NCBI GenBank assembly: GCA_021158125.1
Contig: JAGGVF010000022.1
Span: forward strand, 62,001 to 126,000
DNA from: Candidatus Bathyarchaeota archaeon
Lineage (GTDB): Archaea > Thermoproteota > Bathyarchaeia > Bathyarchaeales > WUQV01
Direction of reading: 5' to 3'
DNA length: 64,000 bases
Shown: positions 8,574 to 17,633 of the stretch, in pieces
Position numbering within the stretch: position 1 is the stretch's first letter
Layout: every line of letters starts with the position of its first letter
Program-made: the position numbers and the translations under genes
Notes under the pieces: model-generated
Seen by the model: the letters and a program-made list of their open reading frames with translations, nothing else
Database searches by the model: none
What the model was told of the DNA's origin: nothing

Positions 8574-9571
8574 CTAGGCGAGATGACATCGAGAATTATT
8601 ATGAAAATTATGGAGGATACCGGGATTCCAATGTAGGTTAGTAGGTAAAGTAGAAGCTTCGGGTCTAGGATGCCCATTCCTCCGCCGCCAAGCATCGACA
8701 TGACGGAAAGCATGACAACGAACAGCAACGGCCCGGCGACGAGTACAGCAACGTAAAACTCTGACAAAATTGAAAGCGTGTCAGCGAACTTTTTCAATGC
8801 TACCTTCTTCAGCTCCATATACTGCCTTGAACGCTCTGTAAGGTAAGAAACCAGATTTCCGCCAGAATGAATGGTGGCTATGAACCCTTCTAGAAAGTTT
8901 TTGAATTTTTCTGAAGGACTCCTTTTAGAAGCTCTTTCTAGGGCTGAAATTATGTCTGTTCCGAAAAGTTCAACATCTCTAACTATTCTCCTTGATTCCT
9001 CAGTTATTGCCAGCGGGACGTCCATTCTTGCAATAGAAAGAAAAATTTTTTCAGGGGTCACTCCGGAACCTGCTAGAACCGTCATATAACCAGTTGTGAA
9101 TGGAAGCTCATCCTCAAGTTTTCTTTTTAAATTGTCCGCCTTGTAAATTGGATAGAGATAAAAACCAATTATTGTAAATGCTCCGCTTAACATTGAAATT
9201 CCTAATCCGAAGAGTAATGCCGAGAGCATAGGCATGCCTAGAAGGAAATGAAAGATTATTGGAGCCAAAATTAAAGTTGAAATTGAAGCCATAAGGCTTG
9301 ATAAAATTGTTAGGCTTACATATGCCTTAAAATTAATTTTTATATTTGATTTCTCCAAATTTGCGTCTAAATCTTTGAATAGTGGCAGTAATTTCGCTGT
9401 TTTTCCTCCCAAAATGTTGTAGGCGAAAACTTGCGGTTTTGTAATTCCAAGTTTAACTTTTTCAATCCAGCTTCTCAAGCGGGGTTCAAGTTTTTTGGTT
9501 ATAGGCCTAAATTTTTCTCCAAACTTTCTGTAGTAGATTTTTAGTTTCTTTTTCAGCTTTAACCCTTTCAT
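8570..9571 (-). CDS. type II/IV secretion platform protein, FlaJ/TadB-like
   Basis: This 333-residue protein is the larger of the two platform subunits. It has a basic N terminus of about 65 residues, membrane segments near 85-105 and 110-150, a cytosolic GspF domain with LPFTTGYMTVLAGSGVTPEKIF and FLEGFIATIHSGGNLVSYL (about 160-235), and two C-terminal membrane segments. Two separate half-size platform genes, as here, are the TadB/TadC arrangement. It overlaps both its neighbours by 4 bases in the pilus operon. Confidence 0.85.
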   Translation of the reverse strand: MKGLKLKKKLKIYYRKFGEKFRPITKKLEPRLRSWIEKVKLGITKPQVFAYNILGGKTAKLLPLFKDLDANLEKSNIKINFKAYVSLTILSSLMASISTLILAPIIFHFLLGMPMLSALLFGLGISMLSGAFTIIGFYLYPIYKADNLKRKLEDELPFTTGYMTVLAGSGVTPEKIFLSIARMDVPLAITEESRRIVRDVELFGTDIISALERASKRSPSEKFKNFLEGFIATIHSGGNLVSYLTERSRQYMELKKVALKKFADTLSILSEFYVAVLVAGPLLFVVMLSVMSMLGGGGMGILDPKLLLYLLTYIGIPVSSIIFIIILDVISPR

Positions 9572-11067
9572 TTGACTCCAACTCTCACCTTCCTGTAAAC
9601 TCTATCGGGGTCAGCGTAGTATTCACGGATTACCTTGGCTACTTCCGTGTATCTTCTAATGTTGTTTTCAACCATCCATTGCAACACAGCCTTACGTCTT
9701 TCAATTTCATTCTCAACTTCCTTTTTTGTTAGGCCTAGTCTTTCCCTATGCCTTTCTAAAACGTAGCTTTTCCCAGAATATACAAAGGAGTCGCTTTTGG
9801 GATCCCATTTGTAGACTTCATGGGCCAATATTTCTTTAGTTTTCGGGTCCATTCCGACTATTTCAGTTACTGTTGAAACTCTGCGGGCTGGTTTTCCATT
9901 GACTTCTGTTCTTACTTGAATTACAATGTCATCTATCATTGCGATAAGTGGTCTGGGAATGTTCATAGGTTCAGACTCTAGACGGTTTATGACGGCTTCA
10001 ACTGATTCGGCGTGTAGAGTGCACATACCGAGATGCCCAGTTGCGATGGCTTGGAAAAGCGTGTAGGCTTCTTCTCCACGAACTTCGCCGACTATTATGT
10101 AGTCTGGACGTTGTCTAACAGCGGCTTTGAGCAGATCGAAGAGGGTTATTGAACCTTTTCCGTTGAGGCCAAATCCGGGGCGAACAACTGAGGGAATCCA
10201 ATTTTCATGAGGCAAGTTAAGTTCAGGTGTATCTTCTACGCTTACTATCTTAAGTTCTGGTTTAATGAACATTGAAAGGCAGTTGAGCGTTGTGGTCTTT
10301 CCCGCTGCTACTCCTCCGCTTACGAGAATTGATGACCTATTTTCAATTATATACCAGAAGTAGGCGGCCATTTCAGCAGACATTGTATTAAAGGCTATTA
10401 AGTCCGAAATTGTTAGGGGGTCGACTCTGAACCTTCTTATTGTAAAAGTTGAACCTCTTCGAGTTATTTCATTTCCATAAGTAAGCTGAACTCTACTACC
10501 GTCCGGTAGAGATGCGTCAATTAACGGAGTTGCCAATGAAATGTTTTTGCCAGCAAGATAGGCTAATCTGATAATGAAAGAGTTGAGTTCTTCTTCAGTT
10601 TCGAAAACTATGTTTGTTGGCATTGACTCGTAAACTCTATGCCAAACGTATACTGGAATTCCAACTCCGTCTGCAGAAATGTCTTCAATTAAATGGTCTT
10701 TCATTAGGGGGTCTATTTTTCCGTAACCTAGGAAGTCTCTTACGACGTAGTAAAGGAGTTTGTCTATGGCTTCTTTTTCAATCTTGAGTTTGTAATCTTT
10801 GATTACTTCTTGAAATTTCCTTTTGAGGTATTCTTCCGCCTTTTCCCTTGTTTCTATTTCTTTTAGGCTTATGTCTATTTCTTCCATTAGAAGTTTTTTA
10901 ATTTCTTCTAATTGTTCCTCTTCTTCTTTGAGTAGTGTAGGCTCGATTACTTCATATTTTATCTTTCCTGTTTTTTCTTTAATTATTGCTGCGTAAACGT
11001 ATGGTTCTTGAATCGGATAGACTTCTCGAAAGGATATTGTTCCCTTTTTAGTTTTTGTTCTAGGCAA
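9568..11067 (-). CDS. type II/IV secretion system ATPase (GspE/VirB11 family)
   Basis: The 499-residue cytosolic ATPase powers pilus assembly. It has an N-terminal helical domain, then the ATPase core with the Walker A motif SGGVAAGKTTT (about 250-260), Asp box VEDTPEL, Walker B-like IIVGEVRGEEAYTLFQA and the His box GMCTLHAES. The N-terminal region contains TLLKEEEEQLEEIKKLLMEE, probably coiled coil. Start is TTG at 11067. It is the first gene of the five-gene pilus operon and diverges from the DUF47 gene across 140 bases. Confidence 0.92.
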   Translation of the reverse strand: MPRTKTKKGTISFREVYPIQEPYVYAAIIKEKTGKIKYEVIEPTLLKEEEEQLEEIKKLLMEEIDISLKEIETREKAEEYLKRKFQEVIKDYKLKIEKEAIDKLLYYVVRDFLGYGKIDPLMKDHLIEDISADGVGIPVYVWHRVYESMPTNIVFETEEELNSFIIRLAYLAGKNISLATPLIDASLPDGSRVQLTYGNEITRRGSTFTIRRFRVDPLTISDLIAFNTMSAEMAAYFWYIIENRSSILVSGGVAAGKTTTLNCLSMFIKPELKIVSVEDTPELNLPHENWIPSVVRPGFGLNGKGSITLFDLLKAAVRQRPDYIIVGEVRGEEAYTLFQAIATGHLGMCTLHAESVEAVINRLESEPMNIPRPLIAMIDDIVIQVRTEVNGKPARRVSTVTEIVGMDPKTKEILAHEVYKWDPKSDSFVYSGKSYVLERHRERLGLTKKEVENEIERRKAVLQWMVENNIRRYTEVAKVIREYYADPDRVYRKVRVGVK

Positions 11068-11127
11068 GTCTTTCCCCGCACGCTTTTAGTTAATTTGTTG
11101 TACAGTACGGTTCGAAGTTATAGTGTG

Positions 11128-11142
11128 TATTAAGTCTTAATA
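11128..11142. promoter_or_regulatory. perfect palindrome between pilus operon and DUF47 gene
   Basis: TATTAAG, one base, CTTAATA form a perfect inverted repeat within the 140-base divergent intergenic region. It lies 61 bases before the pilus ATPase start on the minus strand and overlaps AT-rich sequence that could be a TATA element, so an operator or promoter role is plausible. A second AT element (CCTTTAAAAC) precedes the DUF47 gene. Confidence 0.35.
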
Positions 11143-11207
11143 AATTCTATGGATGTTTAATCCTTACCTAAAACACTCCTCAACATAATAACCTTTAAAA
11201 CAAACTA

Positions 11208-11885
11208 ATGGAAACTAAAATATGGCAGAGTAAAATGGAAAAATGGTTCGCTCAAAGGAGAAAAACAAAACTTCTTGAGCTGGCTTATAGACAAATAACA
11301 CTTTCAATCGACACAGTGACCGACCTAGACAAAGCCATGAACGCCGTCCTATCAAACAAAAATGAAGAAGCCAAAGAAAGCATAGAAAGACTCTTCGTAA
11401 CAGAAGTTGAAATAGACAACTTAAGAAGAGCAGTATTTGAAGAAGCAACGAAAGGGAACCTCCCGCCCAAGGAACGAGAAGACCTACTTCACTTGGTTAA
11501 AAGACTCGATGTCCTCGCAGACCACGTGAAGGATTCAGCCAGAAACGTGCTAATACTCCTAGACGAAAAAGTTCCAGGCGAAATATGGAATTCATACACC
11601 GATATTACAGAGGATTTGGTAAAATGTGCAACTACCCTTAGGAAGGCCTTGGAAAAACTTGGAGTAGACCCCGATAAGGCAATGGAACTTGCTAAGGAAG
11701 TAGATGTTATCGAAGGAAGAGTCGACGACAAATACTTGAAGGCCAAATGGCTTCTGCTTCAGCAGAAAGAGCTTAAAACACCCACAATAATAGTGCTTAA
11801 AGATTTACTTGACTTGTTAGAGCAGATTGCAGATACTTGCTGCGATACCGCAGATTACATTCGTGTGTTAACAGTTTCCTATTAA
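11208..11885 (+). CDS. DUF47/PhoU-like protein
   Basis: The 225-residue all-helical protein starts with the DUF47 hallmark (MEKWFAQRRKTKLLELAYRQ from residue 10) and contains the paired acidic helices (FVTEVEIDNLRRAVF, KRLDVLADHVKDSARNVLILL) typical of PhoU-related metal-binding bundles. DUF47 proteins usually accompany Pit-type phosphate transporters or act as pore-associated regulators; no transporter is adjacent here. ATG at 11235 is an alternative start that would match many family members. Its 3' end overlaps infB on the other strand by 4 bases. Confidence 0.85.
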   Translation: METKIWQSKMEKWFAQRRKTKLLELAYRQITLSIDTVTDLDKAMNAVLSNKNEEAKESIERLFVTEVEIDNLRRAVFEEATKGNLPPKEREDLLHLVKRLDVLADHVKDSARNVLILLDEKVPGEIWNSYTDITEDLVKCATTLRKALEKLGVDPDKAMELAKEVDVIEGRVDDKYLKAKWLLLQQKELKTPTIIVLKDLLDLLEQIADTCCDTADYIRVLTVSY

Positions 11886-13660
11886 ATGCCCCAAAGAGGA
11901 TTCTTCTTACGCATAATTTCCACATATTCTTCTAATGCTTTGATTTCATCTTCTGAAAGTAAACTTTGGAAATTAGTTTTCAAAATCTTAACGTGTTGCT
12001 CTGGAACCTTAACGTAGAGCACATCACCCTCATTTATGTGACGACCGACAACTGGTTTATTCATTGAAATCGCAACTTGCATACCTATGCTAGCTTGAGA
12101 AATTGCTTCTCCTCTATCCTGAATCTGTATTATTTCCCCCAAATCAAGCCCATCTTGCCTAACAAGTTGATATTTCGGTCTTATCTGTCCAGCGAGGACT
12201 TCAACTCCGAAGATTGCAGGTTTTGCCCTTCTGAAAACGTATCCCGGTAAAACCTTAATTTTTCCGGGCTTTATTAAACGTTCAAATTCTTTCTTTATTT
12301 TCGCTTCCTTTTCACTTTTCACCCATTCTAAATACTCATCGACAAGATGATATATGATGTTGTGTTTGAATATACGAACTCCCCGTTTTTTTGCTTCTTC
12401 TGCGGCGTCGGGCAGCACTTTTACATTGAATGCCAAAATTACTCCATAAAGTGGTTCATTCTCCTTTACAATGGATGCTTCTGTCACATCCCGTTTTGAA
12501 ACGTCGCCTACATCCGCTATTCTTATGGGAATTTCATTTCTCCTTAGACTTTCAGCTATTGCTTCTAGACTTCCCAGAGCGTCAGTTTTTAGGATTATGC
12601 CTTCAATGTCAGTTGATATTTTTATTTTCTCAATTTCTTCGGCCACAAGCTTTACGTACTCAGGTGCTTGGTCTTCTGAAGGGATAACGTAAAGCGGAGC
12701 TCCAGCCACTGCATTTTCAAGTTCTGGAGCCGCAATTTTTATTCCTGCCGCCGCTGAAACTTCTTCTGCTAAAATGAACTTGTCTCTTGGGTCACGGATT
12801 TCATCAAGCGGTTTTGGAAGTAGTACAGCCCTTATCTTTGTAACTATTGGCTTTTCCTTTCCTCCAATAACTATTAGGTCGCCTTTTCGCAGGATACCAT
12901 CGTAAATTATGGCGTTCACCGTAACTCCTAAGCCTGGCTCCTCCTTAACCTCTAAAACTGTTCCTTTTGCTGGTCCTTCTGTTGTTTGAAGTCTAGAGCG
13001 CAAATACTGTTGTGTAAGCCCAATTAAGACTGTTAGGAGTTCAGGTATTCCCTCTCCGGTTTTTGCGCTTACTGGAACTATAGCCACTGTGCGTGTAAAG
13101 TCTTCTATTTTGTCGAATCTATCAGCTCTAAAGCCCAGACGAGAAAAAGTGCCTATAATTTCGTAAATCTTTTCATCTAAGCTCTGTCTAACATATGGGT
13201 CTTGCGCTTTATAGGAGATTATGAAGGGCTGGTTCGGTTTTGAGTTCCATCCCGAGATTCTGTCTATTTTATTTGCCGCCACTAGGAACGGTGTTTTTCT
13301 AGCCTTTAAGATGTCTATGCACTCGTAGGTTTGCGCTTCAAAACCTTTCAGTATATCTATGACGAGGATGGCTATGTCCGCTACGGTTCCCCCTCTTCTA
13401 CGTAAGTTTGCGAAAGCTTCGTGGCCGGGAGTGTCAATAACAAGTAATCCCGGAATCTTTATTTCACCCTTAACCTTCGAAAGTAAAGGTCCACAAATTT
13501 TCGCTAAAGTTTCAACTGGGAAAAAACTTGCGCCTATGTGCTGCGTTATTCCACCTGCTTCACGTGCTTGAACGCTTGTTTTTCTAATTTTATCTAGGAG
13601 AAGAGTTTTCCCAGTATCAACGTGACCAAGAACGCATACTATTGGTTGGCGAATTGGCAA
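11882..13660 (-). CDS. infB: translation initiation factor aIF5B (IF-2 homologue)
   Basis: The 592-residue GTPase has G1 GHVDTGKTLLLDKIR near residue 12, G3 DTPGHEAF and G4 NKID, then the domain II beta barrel, the domain III Rossmann-like region and the C-terminal domain IV barrel found in archaeal and eukaryotic IF5B. It promotes subunit joining during translation initiation. Start is TTG at 13660 preceded by GAGGTGAAG. In many archaea infB follows ndk in the rpl7ae-rps28e-rpl24e-ndk operon; here a radical SAM gene on the opposite strand separates the two. Confidence 0.96.
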   Translation of the reverse strand: MPIRQPIVCVLGHVDTGKTLLLDKIRKTSVQAREAGGITQHIGASFFPVETLAKICGPLLSKVKGEIKIPGLLVIDTPGHEAFANLRRRGGTVADIAILVIDILKGFEAQTYECIDILKARKTPFLVAANKIDRISGWNSKPNQPFIISYKAQDPYVRQSLDEKIYEIIGTFSRLGFRADRFDKIEDFTRTVAIVPVSAKTGEGIPELLTVLIGLTQQYLRSRLQTTEGPAKGTVLEVKEEPGLGVTVNAIIYDGILRKGDLIVIGGKEKPIVTKIRAVLLPKPLDEIRDPRDKFILAEEVSAAAGIKIAAPELENAVAGAPLYVIPSEDQAPEYVKLVAEEIEKIKISTDIEGIILKTDALGSLEAIAESLRRNEIPIRIADVGDVSKRDVTEASIVKENEPLYGVILAFNVKVLPDAAEEAKKRGVRIFKHNIIYHLVDEYLEWVKSEKEAKIKKEFERLIKPGKIKVLPGYVFRRAKPAIFGVEVLAGQIRPKYQLVRQDGLDLGEIIQIQDRGEAISQASIGMQVAISMNKPVVGRHINEGDVLYVKVPEQHVKILKTNFQSLLSEDEIKALEEYVEIMRKKNPLWGI

Positions 13661-13834
13661 TTAACTTCACCTCTAAGCATTAGTTGTAAGAGGGCACCCA
13701 GCAACAATGACGTTATAAGCCTATAAATTATTTGTTAATCTGCTTCAAGTTACATATTGAAACGATTAGGTATTTATTTTTGAAAAAGCACAAATAAGTG
13801 AAATTACCTAAGAAAGTATTTGCAGGCGGTTACT

Positions 13835-15364
13835 ATGCAAATCGACACCATTGAGAACGCTTTACTTTCAGTTGCAGTTAACCCCGTCCTTAAGAAAATT
13901 ATAAAAAGTTTTGATATTTACTGCCCAAATGATGGAAGTTTACTTATAAATTCCCTTAAAGCCTTTCTAGGTGAAGAAATTAAGCTATGTGAAAGATGTG
14001 AGAGACTAACGGAGAATCTAGCTAAGCCATTCTACGAAGTTGGAAGTCGTCTTTTACGTGTGGATAAAGGCTTCATGCATAAACAGTTTATTCAAGATCA
14101 ATATGGTGAGGCTTGGTTCCGTGGGTTCGCCTTAATGATGAGAGGTATAAGAAAATATGGGATAAGAATACCGTTCACGCCGTCAGCTCCATTCCTAATA
14201 GTTTGGAACTACACCTATAAATGTAACCTTAGGTGTAAACACTGTTACGAGAACGCTGGAGCAGCAAACCCTGAGCTTTCAACAGATGAAGCAAAACATG
14301 TTCTGGATATACTTTCAAAACTCTCAGGCGTGGGGCTTCCAGCTATATCCTTTAGCGGTGGAGAACCGCTCGCAAGGAAGGACTTCTTCGAAGTTGCAGC
14401 TTACGCAAAGAAGAAAATTCCCTACGTAAGTTTAGCAACTAATGGAACCTTAATAACGAAAGATAACGCCAAAAGACTAAAGGATACGGGCATAGACTAT
14501 GTGGAAATAAGCCTAGACGGGGCCTCAGCCGAAACTCACGATTGGTTTAGAGGAATTCCAGGGGCATTTGAGAAAACTATGCAGGGAATAAAAAACTGCA
14601 TTGAAGAAGGAATCGACACTTGTATAGCAACGGTTTTTCAGAAGGAAAACTTGGCGGAACTGGAGAAAGTGGTGAACTTGGCTGACGAATTAGGTGTACG
14701 TTTCATGCACTTCAACTACATCCCAACTGGCAGAGCAAAAGCACACGTAGAACTTGACCTAACACCAAAAGAAAGACTTCAAGTTCTGCAAGTAATAGGA
14801 AACAAAATCATCGAGCTTTACCTAAAATCAAAAGAAGAGGAAATAAAATATGGAAAATCAAACATTAAAGTTGACCGTTTCTTCAGTACATGCCCGCAAT
14901 ATGCAAGTGTAACAAAAGAACTTTCACACAGAGTAGGCGAAAAATTCGTGGTTGAAGCCCACTACGCCGCAAAGAAAGGAGTGGAAAACGTCGCAAACTT
15001 TCTCGGCGGATGTGGAGCCGGAAGACTATACTGCGCAATAGAGCCAAACGGAGACATAAAGCCATGCGTTTTCTTCCCGACAAACAAGGAAACCGTACTT
15101 GGAAACATACTTAAAGATGATTTTGAGGAAATTTGGGACAACCACCCGCTTTTATGGAAGCTTCGATCAAGAGAAGAATTGAAGACATACGAAATTAACG
15201 GTAAAATAGTTGGCTGCGGGGCATGCCCAGACAAATATATCTGCGGAGGATGCCGCGCAAGAGCCTACAGTTATTTTGACGGAGACGTAACCGCCGCGGA
15301 CATAGGATGCATAAAAAATGAAGAATTATGGAACGTAATTACTAAAAAGATAAAACGAAGTTAA
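13835..15364 (+). CDS. radical SAM/SPASM domain protein
   Basis: The protein has about 509 residues. The radical SAM core opens with CNLRCKHC (Cys130, Cys134, Cys137), binding a 4Fe-4S cluster, followed by SFSGGEPLARKDFF. The C-terminal SPASM region carries clustered cysteines (CAIEPNGDIKPC, CGACPDKYICGGCRARA) for auxiliary clusters. An additional N-terminal domain of 110 residues has its own cysteines (YCPNDGS, LCERCERL). SPASM enzymes mature peptides, enzymes or cofactors; the substrate here is unknown and no small precursor peptide is visible next to it. ATG at 13835 follows AGGCGG; TTG at 13820 is the alternative. Its end overlaps ndk convergently by 4 bases. Confidence 0.9.
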   Translation: MQIDTIENALLSVAVNPVLKKIIKSFDIYCPNDGSLLINSLKAFLGEEIKLCERCERLTENLAKPFYEVGSRLLRVDKGFMHKQFIQDQYGEAWFRGFALMMRGIRKYGIRIPFTPSAPFLIVWNYTYKCNLRCKHCYENAGAANPELSTDEAKHVLDILSKLSGVGLPAISFSGGEPLARKDFFEVAAYAKKKIPYVSLATNGTLITKDNAKRLKDTGIDYVEISLDGASAETHDWFRGIPGAFEKTMQGIKNCIEEGIDTCIATVFQKENLAELEKVVNLADELGVRFMHFNYIPTGRAKAHVELDLTPKERLQVLQVIGNKIIELYLKSKEEEIKYGKSNIKVDRFFSTCPQYASVTKELSHRVGEKFVVEAHYAAKKGVENVANFLGGCGAGRLYCAIEPNGDIKPCVFFPTNKETVLGNILKDDFEEIWDNHPLLWKLRSREELKTYEINGKIVGCGACPDKYICGGCRARAYSYFDGDVTAADIGCIKNEELWNVITKKIKRS

Positions 15365-15801
15365 AGTTCGGTCGGCTTACTATACTCGATTATTTCATGT
15401 TTTTCAAAGAAAATTTCTATTTCTCTTTTAGCATTTTCCGGACTGTCCGAAGCGTGGATTATGTTCTTCGTTACGTCTAAGGCGAAGTCTCCCCGTATGG
15501 TGCCCGGGCTAGCCTCTAACGGATTCGTTTTTCCCACAAGGGTTCGCATCACATTTATGGCATTTGGACCTTCCACTACCATAGCCAGTATAGGACCGGA
15601 AGTTACATGTTCAATTAGGCTTTGGAAAAATTCTTTTTCTTTGTGCATTTCATAAAGCCTTTCAGCTTTTTCCTTATCCAGTTTAATAAGCTTCATTGCC
15701 GTTATTTTTAGGCCTTTCCTTTCTATTCTGGTTATTATTTCACCCATTAAACCGCGCATTATTGCTCCGGGCTTCAGAAAAACAAGGGTTTTCTCTTTCA
15801 A
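15361..15801 (-). CDS. ndk: nucleoside diphosphate kinase
   Basis: The 146-residue protein has the NDK fold with [13 protein letters not shown] near the N terminus, [17 protein letters not shown] and the active-site histidine in [16 protein letters not shown]. It exchanges terminal phosphates among nucleoside tri- and diphosphates through a phosphohistidine. Length is typical. Its start overlaps the end of rpl24e by 4 bases, so it is coupled to the ribosomal protein operon. The usual KPD motif reads KPG here, a small departure from the consensus. Confidence 0.95.
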   Translation of the reverse strand: MKEKTLVFLKPGAIMRGLMGEIITRIERKGLKITAMKLIKLDKEKAERLYEMHKEKEFFQSLIEHVTSGPILAMVVEGPNAINVMRTLVGKTNPLEASPGTIRGDFALDVTKNIIHASDSPENAKREIEIFFEKHEIIEYSKPTEL

Positions 15802-15995
15802 GCCTTACCCTTCTCTTCCTTTCCATAATAAGCTGTCCACTTTACCTTTCTAGAGTCGCGGTGCAGTTTAAGTGCACTTTTTCTGCATTTGCTTGAGCAA
15901 AACCACAGAATTGTGCCGTCATTTCGAACGTACATCATTCCAGTACCCTGCGGAAACTCGTGGCCGCAGAATGAACACTTGTATTTTCTCGGCAT
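15798..15995 (-). CDS. rpl24e: 50S ribosomal protein L24e
   Basis: This 65-residue zinc-ribbon ribosomal protein has the family signature [18 protein letters not shown] and [16 protein letters not shown], with four zinc-binding cysteines, and ends soon after KVKWTAYYG. It sits 17 bases after rps28e and overlaps ndk by 4 bases. Confidence 0.96.
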   Translation of the reverse strand: MPRKYKCSFCGHEFPQGTGMMYVRNDGTILWFCSSKCRKSALKLHRDSRKVKWTAYYGKEEKGKA

Positions 15996-16012
15996 AGCTG
16001 TTCAACTCGCTT

Positions 16013-16237
16013 TTACTTGATTTTCTTTGCTTCCCTTTCGGTTTCTCTTAGCATTAATATGTCGTTTAGTCTAACTGGTCCCTTAACGTTCCTAGTTATT
16101 ATCCTTCCCTTATCCTTTCCAGCCATTATGCGGACCCTAACTTGGGTTATTTCGCCAGTTACCCCTGTTCTGCCGATAATCTGGATTACTTCAGCTGGAG
16201 TTAATTCTTCTTCAGCCTTCTCTACCTTCCGGCTCAT
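16013..16237 (-). CDS. rps28e: 30S ribosomal protein S28e
   Basis: The 74-residue protein matches S28e along its length: [20 protein letters not shown], then [18 protein letters not shown]. It is an OB-fold protein of the small subunit near the mRNA exit. It overlaps the end of rpl7ae by 4 bases and precedes rpl24e. Confidence 0.96.
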   Translation of the reverse strand: MSRKVEKAEEELTPAEVIQIIGRTGVTGEITQVRVRIMAGKDKGRIITRNVKGPVRLNDILMLRETEREAKKIK

Positions 16238-16617
16238 TTACCTGCTCCTCGTTTTAGATCCTCAACTCTGGAAACTATCTCTTTCACCAGGCTGGCAGCT
16301 TCTCCTTCCTCTATGATGCAAGCGGACGCTGCTGAAACATCTATCCCAACTGATTCGCCTATTTTCTCTTTGCTTGGAACATATACGTAGGGAACTTTTC
16401 TTTCTTCACATAGTATCGGTAGGTGTGCAACTATTTCGGGTGGATCAACATTTTCAGCTATTACTACTAGTTTTGCTTGAGCTCGTTCAACAGCTTTTGT
16501 GGTTTCATTTGTTCCCTTCCTAACTTTACCGGTTTTTGAGGCTATCTGAAGGGCTTCATAGGCTGCATCTGCAACTTCCTTCGGAACTTCAAACTTTACA
16601 TAGAACGGCTTGGACAT
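16234..16617 (-). CDS. rpl7ae: 50S ribosomal protein L7Ae
   Basis: L7Ae binds kink-turns in rRNA and in C/D and H/ACA guide RNAs. The core motif [20 protein letters not shown] and the loop [19 protein letters not shown] are intact. The ATG at 16617 is preceded by GGTGAGG; an in-frame GTG at 16626 would add three residues. It is the first gene of the L7Ae-S28e-L24e-NDK operon. Gar1, Nop5 and fibrillarin, its snoRNP-type partners, are also encoded in this window. Confidence 0.95.
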   Translation of the reverse strand: MSKPFYVKFEVPKEVADAAYEALQIASKTGKVRKGTNETTKAVERAQAKLVVIAENVDPPEIVAHLPILCEERKVPYVYVPSKEKIGESVGIDVSAASACIIEEGEAASLVKEIVSRVEDLKRGAGK

Positions 16618-16739
16618 AAGCCTCACCCTTAATGCAGACTTTTAATCAACAATACACCTTTATGAAGGTTTCGACTTTGAAGACTGATTATTTCATGTCT
16701 AAACAACAGCCAGCAACAAACCATCTAATAAATTGAAAA

Positions 16740-17537
16740 TTATCCAAGGATGCCGAAAAATTTCATTAAAACAAAGGCACCAACTGCCCAGCAGTATATG
16801 GAAAAGAGATAAAGTTTTCTTTTTAAAACAACCTTTGAAAGCAGAAACAATAAAAGATAGCTTATGGATATAAAGAAAACCTCTCCAAAGATTAATGCGA
16901 ATAAGTTAATTTCTACAATGGGAGAATAAAAAAGCTTCAAAAAATCAGTGACAAAACCCACAGGAATGTAAAGTAAAAATGAAAAAACGAGAGCAATTTC
17001 GGCTTTTAACCCTCTTAAAAAACCAACTGAAAGAGTTAAACCAGTTCTTGATAGACCGGGTATAATGGAAAGACCTTGAATAAATCCCATTAATAGGGAA
17101 TCAACAGCGTTTATTTCTTCTCTACTATTGCTTTTCATACGTGATAAAGATAAAAAAAGGCCGGTAAGTATGAACGCTATACCTACGGTTATTAGTTCAT
17201 AGAAAAACTGAAATAACACAATGTAAGTTACAACGCTTACTAAGCCACTTAAAAAACTTCCAATAACGATAAATAAAGCCATTTTTCCATATCTTGCATT
17301 GAAATTAAAGTTCTTTACTGCTCTGAATATTTCTACTATGTCATCTGAAAAAAATATAGTAATTACTAAGAGAACCCCTATTTCTGTTATTGCATCAAAA
17401 AAAGCGGAAGGTCTAATCCCGAAAAATTCCGACCCCAAAACGTAATGGCCATTCTCCGAAACCGGAAACCATTCTGCAAAGGATTTCAAAACAGAAAACA
17501 ACATTAATTCTATAATATCACCAACGAAACTGCCCAT
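16740..17537 (-). CDS. UppP/BacA-type undecaprenyl (polyprenyl) diphosphatase
   Basis: The polytopic membrane protein of about 266 residues has both UppP signatures: EWFPVSENGHYVLGSEFFG near the N terminus (Glu, Ser and Gly-His of the active site) and PGLSRTGLTLSVGFLRG with the catalytic Ser-Arg. It recycles polyprenyl diphosphate carrier lipids to the monophosphate form for glycan export. TTG at 17552 is a possible longer start. The carrier it regenerates would serve glycosyltransferases like those at 45-53 kb. It diverges from a secreted C39-like protease gene. Confidence 0.88.
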   Translation of the reverse strand: MGSFVGDIIELMLFSVLKSFAEWFPVSENGHYVLGSEFFGIRPSAFFDAITEIGVLLVITIFFSDDIVEIFRAVKNFNFNARYGKMALFIVIGSFLSGLVSVVTYIVLFQFFYELITVGIAFILTGLFLSLSRMKSNSREEINAVDSLLMGFIQGLSIIPGLSRTGLTLSVGFLRGLKAEIALVFSFLLYIPVGFVTDFLKLFYSPIVEINLFALIFGEVFFISISYLLLFLLSKVVLKRKLYLFSIYCWAVGAFVLMKFFGILG

Positions 17538-17577
17538 TTTTCTCTCACGCAATCATTAAAATAGCTGTTTAACTTGA

Positions 17578-17609
17578 TAAGTTTTGACTTAATTGTAAGT
17601 CAAAACTTA
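17578..17609. promoter_or_regulatory. 14-bp-arm perfect inverted repeat between uppP-like and C39 genes
   Basis: TAAGTTTTGACTTA at 17578-17591 and its exact complement at 17596-17609 are separated by ATTG. The element lies in the short divergent intergenic region, 41 bases from the ATG of the UppP-like gene and 25 bases before the C39 gene. Its symmetry and position fit a shared operator for a dimeric regulator; a stem-loop in a leader transcript is the alternative. Confidence 0.6.
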
Positions 17610-17633
17610 AATTGACTGCTTCTAGAGTAGATT

